Part shown: positions 6,847-14,293 of the stretch, in pieces
Position numbering within the stretch: position 1 is the stretch's first letter
Layout of the letters: every line of letters begins with the position of its first letter
DNA from: Alphaproteobacteria bacterium
GTDB lineage: Bacteria > Pseudomonadota > Alphaproteobacteria > Rickettsiales > UBA8987
DNA: 14,350 nucleotides
Direction: 5' to 3'
Assembly: GCA_023269645.1 (NCBI GenBank)
Contig: JAHFPR010000024.1
Span: 1 to 14,350 of the forward strand
The notes under the pieces: model-generated
Seen by the model: the letters and a program-made list of their open reading frames with translations, nothing else
The model's database searches: none
What the model was told of the DNA's origin: nothing
Position numbers and translations under genes: made by a program

Positions 6847-6938
6847 AAGGGTGCAAGGGTATAAGGGTGCAAGGGATAAGGATATAAATGGGTTTTCTCT
6901 TACACCCTTGCACCCTTATATCCTTACACCCTACCCGT
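6847..6938. repeat. Inverted AAGGGTGC-type repeat filling the pdxH-ubiG junction
   Basis: The arms 6848-6875 and 6905-6932 pair at 26 of 28 positions. The left arm iterates AAGGGTGC/AAGGGTAT about every eight bases. The element occupies all the space between the pdxH stop (6939) and the ubiG start codon (6846). It belongs to the same family as 4171-4256, and both copies contain CCCTTATATCCTTA. It leaves ubiG without a normal ribosome binding site in the - strand mRNA. The last pdxH codons and stop (TACCCTTAA) also read like repeat words, so insertion may have set the exact 3' end of that gene. Confidence 0.85.
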
Positions 6939-7535
6939 TTAAGGGTAAAGCCTTTCTGCGTTCCAGCCGCTTCCTTCTCGCGTGAAGGCCAGCCGTTTGT
7001 GGAGGCGGAAATCGCCCTGCTCCCAGAATTCGATGCGCTTCGGAACCAGCCGGAAACCTGACCAGTGCGGCGGCCTGGGTATCTCGCCCACGGGATAGTG
7101 CAGCGCGATTTTCGCCGCTTCCGCAAGCAACTGTTTCGTTCCGCCTTCAAGCTCCCGGCTCTGTTTTGATGCCCACGCGCCAATGCGGCTCTGGCGCGCG
7201 CGGCTGGCGAAATATTCGTCCGCTTCCGCCGCACTCACCGGCTCCACCACGCCCTCCACCCGCACCTGATGCCCAAGCGGCTGCCAGAAGAAACACAGTG
7301 CCGCGTTCAGGTTTGCCGTAAGCTCGCCGCCTTTCCGGCTTTCCAGATTGGTATAGAACACGAAGCCGCGCGCGTCCGCGCTTTTCAGCAGCACCATCCG
7401 CGCGGAGGGCACACCTTCCGGCGTAGAAGTCGCCAAACACATGGCAGTCGGCTCGGCAACATCCTTGCGGGATTTCGCCTCCTCCAGCCACGCGCCGAAC
7501 ACGGCGACGGGGTCGTCTGTGGATTCCGGGAACAT
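6939..7535 (-). CDS. pdxH: Pyridoxine/pyridoxamine 5'-phosphate oxidase
   Basis: FMN-dependent enzyme that oxidises pyridoxine or pyridoxamine phosphate to pyridoxal 5'-phosphate, the last step of PLP synthesis and salvage. I chose the ATG at 7535, giving 198 residues and the family-like opening of an acidic segment followed by DPVAVFGAWLEEA. Seen motifs are RMVLLK (FMN phosphate contact, near residue 46), FVFYTNLESRKGGEL, a FFWQPLGHQVRVEG strand pair, and the C-terminal IPRPPHWSGFRLVP followed by an ERLYP ending in place of the common ERLxP. A longer in-frame start at 7610 adds 25 residues that do not fit the family. Upstream on the same strand lies the second metalloprotease, 49 bases away. 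No strong ribosome binding site is visible. Confidence 0.95.
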   Translation of the reverse strand: MFPESTDDPVAVFGAWLEEAKSRKDVAEPTAMCLATSTPEGVPSARMVLLKSADARGFVFYTNLESRKGGELTANLNAALCFFWQPLGHQVRVEGVVEPVSAAEADEYFASRARQSRIGAWASKQSRELEGGTKQLLAEAAKIALHYPVGEIPRPPHWSGFRLVPKRIEFWEQGDFRLHKRLAFTREGSGWNAERLYP

Positions 7536-7584
7536 GAAAAATCTATAACGCGTTTGCGGGTGCAAGGCGAGGATAATTTCCGGC

Positions 7585-8439
7585 CTACCGCTCCACCTCG
7601 TCATCGCCACGATCTTTCACCCTGCTTTCCCAGGATGGCTTCGGGGGCGCGCCATACATATCCCGCAGCGCGCATAAATCCAGTTCGGGCATTTTATCGT
7701 ATTCAGTAGAAAGCCCCTTGGTAAGGCTGGTGGTTTCCGGCTGAACCACCCCTGAAAATTCATGCGCCCATTTACCTTTCTCATATTCATAGGCCTTAAC
7801 GTCCGGAAATATCTCGTCCACGTGCTTATCCATCCCCAACGCGTGCATCATCTCGTGCATGGTGGTCTGTTCCCGGTCATTAGGCGCGCGCGGCGCAGCC
7901 TTTTCAAGGTTGGGCACATAAAGTGTTGCGGTATCCCGGCCAAGCCACGGTTTTTCATTGTCGCCGTAACGATCATCCGGTGCTTTGCCGGAAAATTTTA
8001 CGTCAACCCTTTCAACATCTTCCAGCGTTTTGATTGTCTGATCATCCGACGCGCGCACGAAGCGTACATCAGCGTGTTCACTGATCATGGCCATCGTCTG
8101 CTGCAGGATGATGTCGTAGCGCGCCGCGACCTTATCCGCCTGCGCGCCGTAAACCTGCTGGAATTCCGCATCCCTTTTAACCTCATACACCACCACGGTC
8201 TGCCTGCCCTCATCGTGGGCGGAGCCGATGGGGTCAGCGGAATCCGCCATTTCCCTGGCGGCCTTGGCGATGGCGGGTGTGCACAGCGCATCCTGCCCGG
8301 AAGCCTCCGACGCAGCCTCCGCGTCCGGCAGCGGCACATCCTCCACTGATGGAAGCGGCTCCCGCCCGCCTACGAGCACCCCCGCACACGCCGTATTCAG
8401 CACGGCGACCGTGACCAGCAATTTCTGTTTGATGCCCAT
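7585..8439 (-). CDS. Secreted zinc metalloprotease (metzincin-like), atypical zinc motif
   Basis: A 284-residue predicted exported protease. The leader MGIKQKLLVTVAVLNTACAG has a basic n-region and a hydrophobic core. Cleavage could be by signal peptidase I after ACA or, less convincingly, at C18 as a lipoprotein. The zinc motif is HEMMHALGMDKH (195-206): HExxHxxG is intact, but the third His is one residue later than in the usual HExxHxxGxxH. A likely Met-turn is YDKMPELDLCALRDMYG (M250), as in serralysin/matrixin-type enzymes. No RTX repeats are present. The ATG at 8439 is chosen because its leader matches the upstream paralogue; a longer frame to 8604 has a non-family N-terminus. It follows the first protease gene by 38 bases and is probably co-transcribed with it. 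Confidence 0.82.
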   Translation of the reverse strand: MGIKQKLLVTVAVLNTACAGVLVGGREPLPSVEDVPLPDAEAASEASGQDALCTPAIAKAAREMADSADPIGSAHDEGRQTVVVYEVKRDAEFQQVYGAQADKVAARYDIILQQTMAMISEHADVRFVRASDDQTIKTLEDVERVDVKFSGKAPDDRYGDNEKPWLGRDTATLYVPNLEKAAPRAPNDREQTTMHEMMHALGMDKHVDEIFPDVKAYEYEKGKWAHEFSGVVQPETTSLTKGLSTEYDKMPELDLCALRDMYGAPPKPSWESRVKDRGDDEVER

Positions 8440-8477
8440 AGCGATATGTTGCCTATCGTTGCTTTTCGGGTTGTGCT

Positions 8478-9149
8478 TCACCGCTCGTGTGTTTTGTCCC
8501 GCGCGCCGTAATATTTCACCAGCGTGCGGAAATCGGAAGGGGCAGGAGCAGGGTCGGTGTTCGGGGCAAGGCCAGCAGCCATCGGGTGCATGACGGTTTC
8601 CCACTTCGGCCCGGACGCATGGCCAAGCCCCAGCACGTGTCCAAGCTCATGTTTGAACGAATCACGAAACCTGTCAGCATCCTCGCCTTTCTTGAGAATC
8701 ATATCCGCAATGTCATCATCCACAAGCGTAATGCCCTCCGGTGTTCCGGTGATTTCGGGACTGAAAAGCCCACCGCTTTTCGCAAAATCAATCACTGCCG
8801 TGCGGATAGTTAAATCCACTTTATCAAGATCAGGGTGGCGAGGGTCGAGTGCCACGGGGATAAAATCAATATCGAGCACCTCGCTATAGGCTTTGAGCGT
8901 TTCCCGAATGGCCGCCTGCTCCTCCGGGGTAGGCGGGGCATAATCATGCTGCCCCGCCCCATTGGGAAACTTCCCTGCCTCACCGGTGAAACCGACACGG
9001 ATGACCGTGACACCGTCCGTACCCTTATGATCCTCCCACGGCACATCCTCCATAGGCACGTCCACGGGCATCCTCGGATGCCCAAACAGCCCCGCGCAGG
9101 CCGTATTCAGCGCGGCGACCGTGACCAGCAATTTCTGTTTGATGCCCAT
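8478..9149 (-). CDS. Secreted matrixin-like zinc metalloprotease
   Basis: A 223-residue predicted exported protease. The leader MGIKQKLLVTVAALNTACAG is the same as in the next gene, at DNA level too (57 of the first 60 bases). The zinc site HELGHVLGLGH (167-177) is a perfect HExxHxxGxxH metzincin motif. A Met-turn candidate follows at VMHPM (186-190), about ten residues on. The catalytic domain begins near residue 45 (GVTVIRVGFTG). A helix with the TPEEQAAIRETLKAYSEV pattern precedes a strand and the metal site, as in matrixins and peptidase M10 family members. No long propeptide is visible, so activation must differ from animal matrixins if the protein is active. It is divergent from uvrB, with 64 bases between the chosen starts. 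Confidence 0.88.
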   Translation of the reverse strand: MGIKQKLLVTVAALNTACAGLFGHPRMPVDVPMEDVPWEDHKGTDGVTVIRVGFTGEAGKFPNGAGQHDYAPPTPEEQAAIRETLKAYSEVLDIDFIPVALDPRHPDLDKVDLTIRTAVIDFAKSGGLFSPEITGTPEGITLVDDDIADMILKKGEDADRFRDSFKHELGHVLGLGHASGPKWETVMHPMAAGLAPNTDPAPAPSDFRTLVKYYGARDKTHER

Positions 9150-9213
9150 GTTCCATCATGCGGAAAAGCGTGGTATACAGGTAGCTCTCATTCTACCACA
9201 AAAAAATTACCAA

Positions 9214-11289
<2,076 letters not shown>

Positions 11290-11293
11290 ACGC

Positions 11294-12031
11294 CTAATAA
11301 TCCGAATCCAGCCAGAACAGCATATAGCACAGGCCGACCGTATCCGCCGGCACGTAATCCACCGGCTTGGCGTGGGTAGAGTCGAAACTGGTGCACTGGC
11401 TATCCCCGGCGCGCTGGCCGCGCACACCATATGTATCGCCCTGATCGGCTTTGCCGTCATCCATTTTTGTATCAACAAGCATGGCATCCAGTGCCGAAAG
11501 TGCCCCATCCGTAAGGAAATCCGTATTATTCACCTGCCCAAGCTGAATCGCATTGCCGTGCCCCTCGGTGAATACGGTCACCTGCCCCACAAGCTGGTAA
11601 CCGGTTCCCTTGTTGATCTGCGACTGGGGAAGATTCTGGCCGATGGCCAACCAACCGCTTCCGGTATAGTTATAATCCGGCAGGATTCCGGAAAGGTAGA
11701 GCTGCTGCCAGCCGCGTAATCCTTCCGTTTCGCCGATGCCCCAGCTTCCATCGCCATTGCCACTGACGGTTTTGGCGGGCCAGCGGTTGGCAGCATCGGA
11801 AAAATCCCCCGGCAGCGCGCGGTATTTCGTTTTGAACAGGGCGATGGCCTGCTTGAAGTGGTTGACATCGGAAACAACGGAATTAAGCTCCTGATTATGC
11901 AGGAGCTTCTGCCCCTCCACAATCGCCCCCAGAATCAGCGCAATGACGACGATAACCACGGACATTTCCACGAGCGTGAAGCCGTGTGTGCGTGGCGTTT
12001 TTCCCGCAAGTTGCCTGAGCGTATCCATCAT
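11294..12031 (-). CDS. Type IV pilin-like protein (pseudopilin)
   Basis: A prepilin of about 245 residues. The N-terminus carries a basic leader ending THG, cut before FTLVEMSVVIVVIALILGAI, the class III signal with Glu at +5 and a long hydrophobic alpha-helix. The N-terminal helix continues into a region with YRALPGDFSDAANRW, a motif I associate with large alphaproteobacterial pseudopilin-like proteins. The C-terminal domain is rich in Gly, Asp, Asn and Thr and has two Cys (in DSQCTSF and GLCYML) that could form a disulfide. It needs a prepilin peptidase and an assembly machine, none of which is encoded here. The start is uncertain: adjacent ATGs at 12031 and 12028 follow GGGGAAGGA at short spacing, and in-frame ATGs exist at 12049 and 12076. 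It probably shares a transcript with the XRE gene upstream. Confidence 0.85.
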   Translation of the reverse strand: MMDTLRQLAGKTPRTHGFTLVEMSVVIVVIALILGAIVEGQKLLHNQELNSVVSDVNHFKQAIALFKTKYRALPGDFSDAANRWPAKTVSGNGDGSWGIGETEGLRGWQQLYLSGILPDYNYTGSGWLAIGQNLPQSQINKGTGYQLVGQVTVFTEGHGNAIQLGQVNNTDFLTDGALSALDAMLVDTKMDDGKADQGDTYGVRGQRAGDSQCTSFDSTHAKPVDYVPADTVGLCYMLFWLDSDY

Positions 12032-12086
12032 TCCTTCCCCATGCCCCATTCTACCACGTGCGCCGGAGGATTGCAAAGCACCTGCG

Positions 12087-12320
12087 CTATTCTTCCACCT
12101 CTTTGATCAGGTCGCCCAGCGAAACGCCGAGTGCTTCCGCGATTTTCAGGCATAGGTAAAAAGTGGGGTTAGTTTTTCCGCTTTCGGTAAAGCTGATCGC
12201 CGAACGTGTAACCCCCGCCATTGCCGCGAGTTTTTCATGAGAAATACCCTGGCTTTTTCGCAGCTCTTTAAGCCGGACAACCACTTTCGCATATACCTGG
12301 TCTGCCTTACGTTTTGCCAT
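12087..12320 (-). CDS. XRE-family HTH transcriptional regulator, 77 aa
   Basis: A small Cro/C1-type DNA-binding protein, essentially one HTH domain. Residues 15-75 cover the fold: VRLKELRKSQGISHEKLAAM (helices 1 and 2), GVTRSAISFTESGKTNP (recognition helix and the following turn) and ALGVSLGDLIKEV (last helix). There is no sensor or protease domain, so control probably comes through its level or a partner. Two near-identical palindromes (12336-12355, 12407-12426) lie directly upstream and are its probable operators, which suggests autoregulation. A TATACT at - strand 12368-12363 could be its -10, which would put operator 1 at the start of the transcript; no good -35 is seen. The pseudopilin gene lies about 56 bases downstream on the same strand. 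Confidence 0.88.
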   Translation of the reverse strand: MAKRKADQVYAKVVVRLKELRKSQGISHEKLAAMAGVTRSAISFTESGKTNPTFYLCLKIAEALGVSLGDLIKEVEE

Positions 12321-12335
12321 AACACAGGCAGGTTA

Positions 12336-12355
12336 TACGTAAGTTTATTTACGTC
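12336..12355. promoter_or_regulatory. Candidate operator 1 for the XRE regulator
   Basis: TACGTAA, six bases, then TTACGTC. The inner half-sites ACGTAA/TTACGT are perfect inverted repeats. The site lies 16-35 bases upstream of the regulator start codon. The same half-sites and the same 6-base spacing recur at 12407-12426. A single half-site-like TAACGTCA lies between them at 12370-12377. Confidence 0.65.
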
Positions 12356-12406
12356 ACACGACAGTATACTAACGTCAGGTGTTGATTTATCCATAACAAT
12401 ACGCCA

Positions 12407-12426
12407 TACGTAATTAAACTTACGTA
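12407..12426. promoter_or_regulatory. Candidate operator 2, perfect TACGTAA-N6-TTACGTA palindrome
   Basis: Seven-base half-sites TACGTAA and TTACGTA are perfectly inverted around TTAAAC. The site is centred 71 bases from operator 1, close to seven helical turns, so cooperative binding or looping by a dimeric regulator is possible. It lies 14 bases before the start codon of the small membrane-peptide ORF at 12441, so it could also control that gene. Confidence 0.65.
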
Positions 12427-12440
12427 CGGCATAGCCAGCG

Positions 12441-12539
12441 ATGCTGCGGCGGACACTTAACATTATCCTGGGAATAATGCTGACACTCCTCAGCCCGCTG
12501 ATGCTGATGGTGGATGTATTGTTTCGGCGGAAGGAATAA
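12441..12539 (+). CDS. Possible 32-aa single-helix membrane peptide
   Basis: A short ORF divergent from the XRE gene and starting just past operator 2. The product opens MLRRTLNIILGIMLTLLS, continues as a hydrophobic stretch with one Pro and one Asp, and ends FRRKE. That gives Arg pairs on both sides of one likely transmembrane helix. This architecture is shared by small hydrophobic toxins and small regulatory membrane proteins. There is no Shine-Dalgarno before the ATG and no clear promoter, so chance cannot be excluded. Support comes from its position next to the shared operator region and its sharply hydrophobic composition. It ends two bases before the palindromic repeat at 12542. Confidence 0.4.
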   Translation: MLRRTLNIILGIMLTLLSPLMLMVDVLFRRKE

Positions 12540-12541
12540 TA

Positions 12542-12620
12542 CTGTCATGCCGTCACATGACGGCATCCGGGAGCATTTAATGGTAGTATGGCCAGACCCC
12601 GGCATCCGCCGGGGTGACAG
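12542..12620. repeat. Compound palindromic repeat (cruciform type)
   Basis: Outer arms CTGTCA (12542-12547) and TGACAG (12615-12620) enclose two perfect hairpins. One is ATGCCGTCA/TGACGGCAT with a 2-base centre (12547-12566). The other is CCCCGGC/GCCGGGG around ATCC (12597-12614). Dispersed repeats with TGTCATGCC...GGGTGACAG ends are widespread in alphaproteobacteria. It sits between the small-peptide ORF and the 3' end of mdh. Its GC-rich second hairpin could slow or stop transcription from either side, but no T tract follows. Confidence 0.8.
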
Positions 12621-12633
12621 TCGAACCACACGA

Positions 12634-13578
12634 CTACAAACTGATCCCCGCTACCAGGGAGCGCACCGCTTCCACCGATTTATCAAAAGCAGCTTTTTCC
12701 TCGGCATTCATGCTGATTTCCACGATGCGCTCCACGCCGCCTTTGCCGATGACTGCCGGAACGCCTACGTATAAATCCTTCACGCCATATTGCCCGTTCA
12801 GATGCACGGCGCAAGGCAGCACACGCTTCTGGTCTTTCAGGTACGATTCCGCCATGGAAATGGCCGCGCTCGCAGGCGCATAATAGGCCGAGCCGGTTTT
12901 AAGCAGCCCGACGATTTCCGCGCCGCCATCGCGGGTGCGCTGGATGATGGCTTCCAGCTTCGCCTGCGTTGTCCAGCCCATCTTCACGAGGTCGGGCAGG
13001 GGGATGCCCGCCACCGTGGAATAGCGCGGCAGCGGCACCATCGTATCGCCGTGGCCACCGAGCACGAACGCCGTCACATCCTCCACCGAAACCTTGAATT
13101 CCTCCGAGAGAAAATAGCGGAAGCGCGCGGAATCCAGCACCCCCGCCATGCCCACCACTTTCTCCGGCTTGAAGCCGGTAAGTTCGCGCATTGCCCACAC
13201 AATCGCATCCAGCGGGTTGGTGATGACGATGACAAACGCATTGGGCGCATGAGTTTTAATACCCTCCGCCACGGCGCGCGTGATTTTCACGTTGGTGGCG
13301 ATGAGGTCGTCGCGGCTCATGCCCGGCTTGCGCGCGATTCCGGCGGTCACGATGCACACGTCCGCGCCCGCGATGTCCGCGTAATCCTGTGTACCCTTGA
13401 GGCTCGCGTTAAAGCCTTCAATGGGAGCACTCTGCGCAAGGTCAAGGCTTTTGCCCTGCGGCAGCCCCTCGGCCACGTCGAACAATACGATGTCCCCCAG
13501 TTCTTTTAATCCGGCCAGATGCGCCAGTGTTCCGCCAATATTTCCCGCGCCGATCAGTGCGATTTTATTCCGTGCCAT
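12634..13578 (-). CDS. mdh: Malate dehydrogenase, NAD-dependent (LDH-like type)
   Basis: TCA-cycle enzyme interconverting malate and oxaloacetate with NAD. At 314 residues it matches the LDH-like MDH of alphaproteobacteria. The NAD-binding motif is GAGNIGG (10-16), with D34 at the end of strand 2 favouring NAD over NADP. The mobile active-site loop ARKPGMSR has R83 and R89, the first marking a malate rather than lactate specificity. N121 is in ITNP, LDSARF follows at 148-153, and the catalytic His176 is in GGHGD. A strong Shine-Dalgarno (GAAGGAG, seven bases before the ATG) sets the start. The expected partners sucCD and sucAB would lie downstream in many alphaproteobacteria, but here the 3' side is a repeat and unrelated genes. 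Confidence 0.97.
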   Translation of the reverse strand: MARNKIALIGAGNIGGTLAHLAGLKELGDIVLFDVAEGLPQGKSLDLAQSAPIEGFNASLKGTQDYADIAGADVCIVTAGIARKPGMSRDDLIATNVKITRAVAEGIKTHAPNAFVIVITNPLDAIVWAMRELTGFKPEKVVGMAGVLDSARFRYFLSEEFKVSVEDVTAFVLGGHGDTMVPLPRYSTVAGIPLPDLVKMGWTTQAKLEAIIQRTRDGGAEIVGLLKTGSAYYAPASAAISMAESYLKDQKRVLPCAVHLNGQYGVKDLYVGVPAVIGKGGVERIVEISMNAEEKAAFDKSVEAVRSLVAGISL

Positions 13579-13594
13579 GATGTTGCTCCTTCGT

Positions 13595-13730
13595 CGGATG
13601 ATAGATAATCGGATGATGGATGATCGGAATCTCCCACGCCCGTTATCCTATCTAAGCGCAAGCCTCCGCGATAGCAAGCCGGATGCTCATAATCCGCCCT
13701 CTGATCATCCATCCTCCGATCATCCATCCT
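13595..13730. repeat. Inverted GGATGAT heptamer repeat upstream of mdh
   Basis: The left arm 13595-13628 iterates GGATGAT/GGATGATC at about 7-base spacing. The right arm 13702-13730 carries the inverted words TGATCATCCATCC twice. A 14-base stretch (GATGGATGATCGGA at 13615-13628) is perfectly complemented at 13715-13728. The arms are about 86 bases apart, so this one is less likely to fold as a single hairpin. The left arm ends about ten bases before the mdh Shine-Dalgarno. The spacer holds a possible mdh promoter. Confidence 0.75.
13649..13677 (-). promoter_or_regulatory. Possible mdh promoter
   Basis: On the - strand TTGCTA (13677-13672) and TAGATA (13654-13649) are separated by 17 bases. 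The match to the sigma70 consensus is modest (four and three of six). Transcription would start near 13642, about 65 bases before mdh, and would include only the left arm of the GGATGAT repeat. Confidence 0.3.
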
Positions 13731-13915
13731 CTTACTTCTGCATTTATGGTTGTTTATCTTTCTGAATCTATAAAAAAGATTTTGAAAGTTAATTAAAGAA
13801 GTAGAGATTTACTAATATACTGTAATATAATATATATTATATGTATTATCTTTTTACTAAACGAGAACCTTGAATGTATTTTACATCCATTTATATAAAA
13901 ACATGAAAAAAGTTA
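13731..13915. other. AT-rich non-coding tract
   Basis: Unlike the GC-rich genes, this stretch is dominated by A and T and has a self-complementary core, TAATATAATATATATTATAT, near 13825. No ORF of useful length is seen. It lies directly upstream of the promoter at 13916 and may act as an UP element, a curved or easily melted region, or a silencing (nucleoid protein) target. It also marks a composition boundary consistent with a transferred segment to its right. Confidence 0.55.
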
Positions 13916-13944
13916 TTGACAGGAGGCAAGATTTGCAATAGAGT
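13916..13944 (+). promoter_or_regulatory. Sigma70-like promoter for the short-peptide array
   Basis: A perfect -35 TTGACA (13916-13921), a 17-base spacer and a -10 of TAGAGT (13939-13944, four of six to consensus). This is the best promoter match I saw in the window. Transcription would start near 13951, leaving a leader of about 107 bases before the first peptide gene. Confidence 0.65.
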
Positions 13945-13952
13945 AAAACTAT

Positions 13953-14023
13953 CTCGAGCGGAGCTAGGTTTCCTTACCTACATACCCCTCCTTCCCCTCC
14001 AAAAAGGGACCTAGCTTCACGAG
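13953..14023 (+). promoter_or_regulatory. Structured 5' leader (long hairpin) before the peptide genes
   Basis: CTCG (13953-13956) pairs with CGAG (14020-14023), and AGCTAGGT (13962-13969) pairs perfectly with ACCTAGCT (14009-14016). The loop carries a pyrimidine-rich stretch (ACCCCTCCTTCCCCTCC) that includes CTCCTT, the complement of the AAGGAG ribosome binding site of the first peptide gene. It could switch between a closed hairpin and pairing that masks the ribosome binding site. No known riboswitch class is recognised. Confidence 0.5.
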
Positions 14024-14057
14024 ATGCCAACCAACAAAACTTAAAAGGAGAATGATC

Positions 14058-14141
14058 ATGGAAGATTTCGCACCGATACACATTGCCCCGGAAGCCACGA
14101 CCGTTGAATATGCCGCTCCTTCGCAGGGTATTGAACTCTAG
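14058..14141 (+). CDS. Short peptide gene 1 of a tandem array, 27 aa
   Basis: A very short gene with a good ribosome binding site, AAAAGGAGAATGATC directly before ATGGAAG. The product begins MEDFAPIHIAPEA and ends APSQGIEL, followed by TAG. It is acidic, has no Cys, and has a single Tyr in VEYAAP. It shares its start (ME), an E-x-A-A/G motif in the second half and a hydrophobic-E-L end with the peptide at 14294. There is no signal peptide and no membrane helix. Possible roles are a ribosomally made, modified peptide precursor, a signalling peptide, or a leader peptide; no family is recognised. The neighbouring copies strongly suggest that it is a gene and not chance. Confidence 0.65.
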   Translation: MEDFAPIHIAPEATTVEYAAPSQGIEL

Positions 14142-14186
14142 TTTCACTTCAAAACACACGCACAACCACTAAACAGGAGAATGACT

Positions 14187-14246
14187 ATGGAAAATTATGA
14201 AGTTGCAGGCGTTCCCGCTCACGAACTCGATGGCCCGTCGCTCTAG
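14187..14246 (+). CDS. Short peptide gene 2 of the array, 19 aa
   Basis: It starts 129 bases after the first peptide's start codon, with the same block AACAGGAGAATGACT before ATGGAA. The product runs MENYEVAGVPAHELDGPSL and stops with TAG. The middle EVAGVPAHEL is nearly the same as EIAGTPAQEL in the third copy, at DNA level as well. The copies diverge at the C-terminus (DGPSL against GVEL), as if the end were the variable part. It is acidic, with no Cys and no hydrophobic helix. Confidence 0.65.
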   Translation: MENYEVAGVPAHELDGPSL

Positions 14247-14293
14247 GTTCATCAAACGAAAAAGCTAACAACCAATAAAACAGGAGAATGATT

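Noticed and set aside
8440..8604. Longer start for the second metalloprotease
   Set aside because: The extra N-terminus is Cys/Pro/Arg-rich, overlaps the upstream gene's 3' end and would hide the clear export leader shared with the paralogue.
9121..9213. Longer start for uvrB
   Set aside because: The added 31 residues overlap the divergent protease leader DNA and do not resemble UvrB N-termini.
12420..12629. A 69-codon - strand frame across the palindromic repeat
   Set aside because: The product (VRLSPRRMPGSG-like) is the usual chance translation of this repeat type and is not a gene.
13974..14165. A 63-codon - strand frame over the peptide array
   Set aside because: It runs through the leader hairpin and opposite peptide gene 1, with no ribosome binding site; the + strand repeated mini-genes explain the region better.
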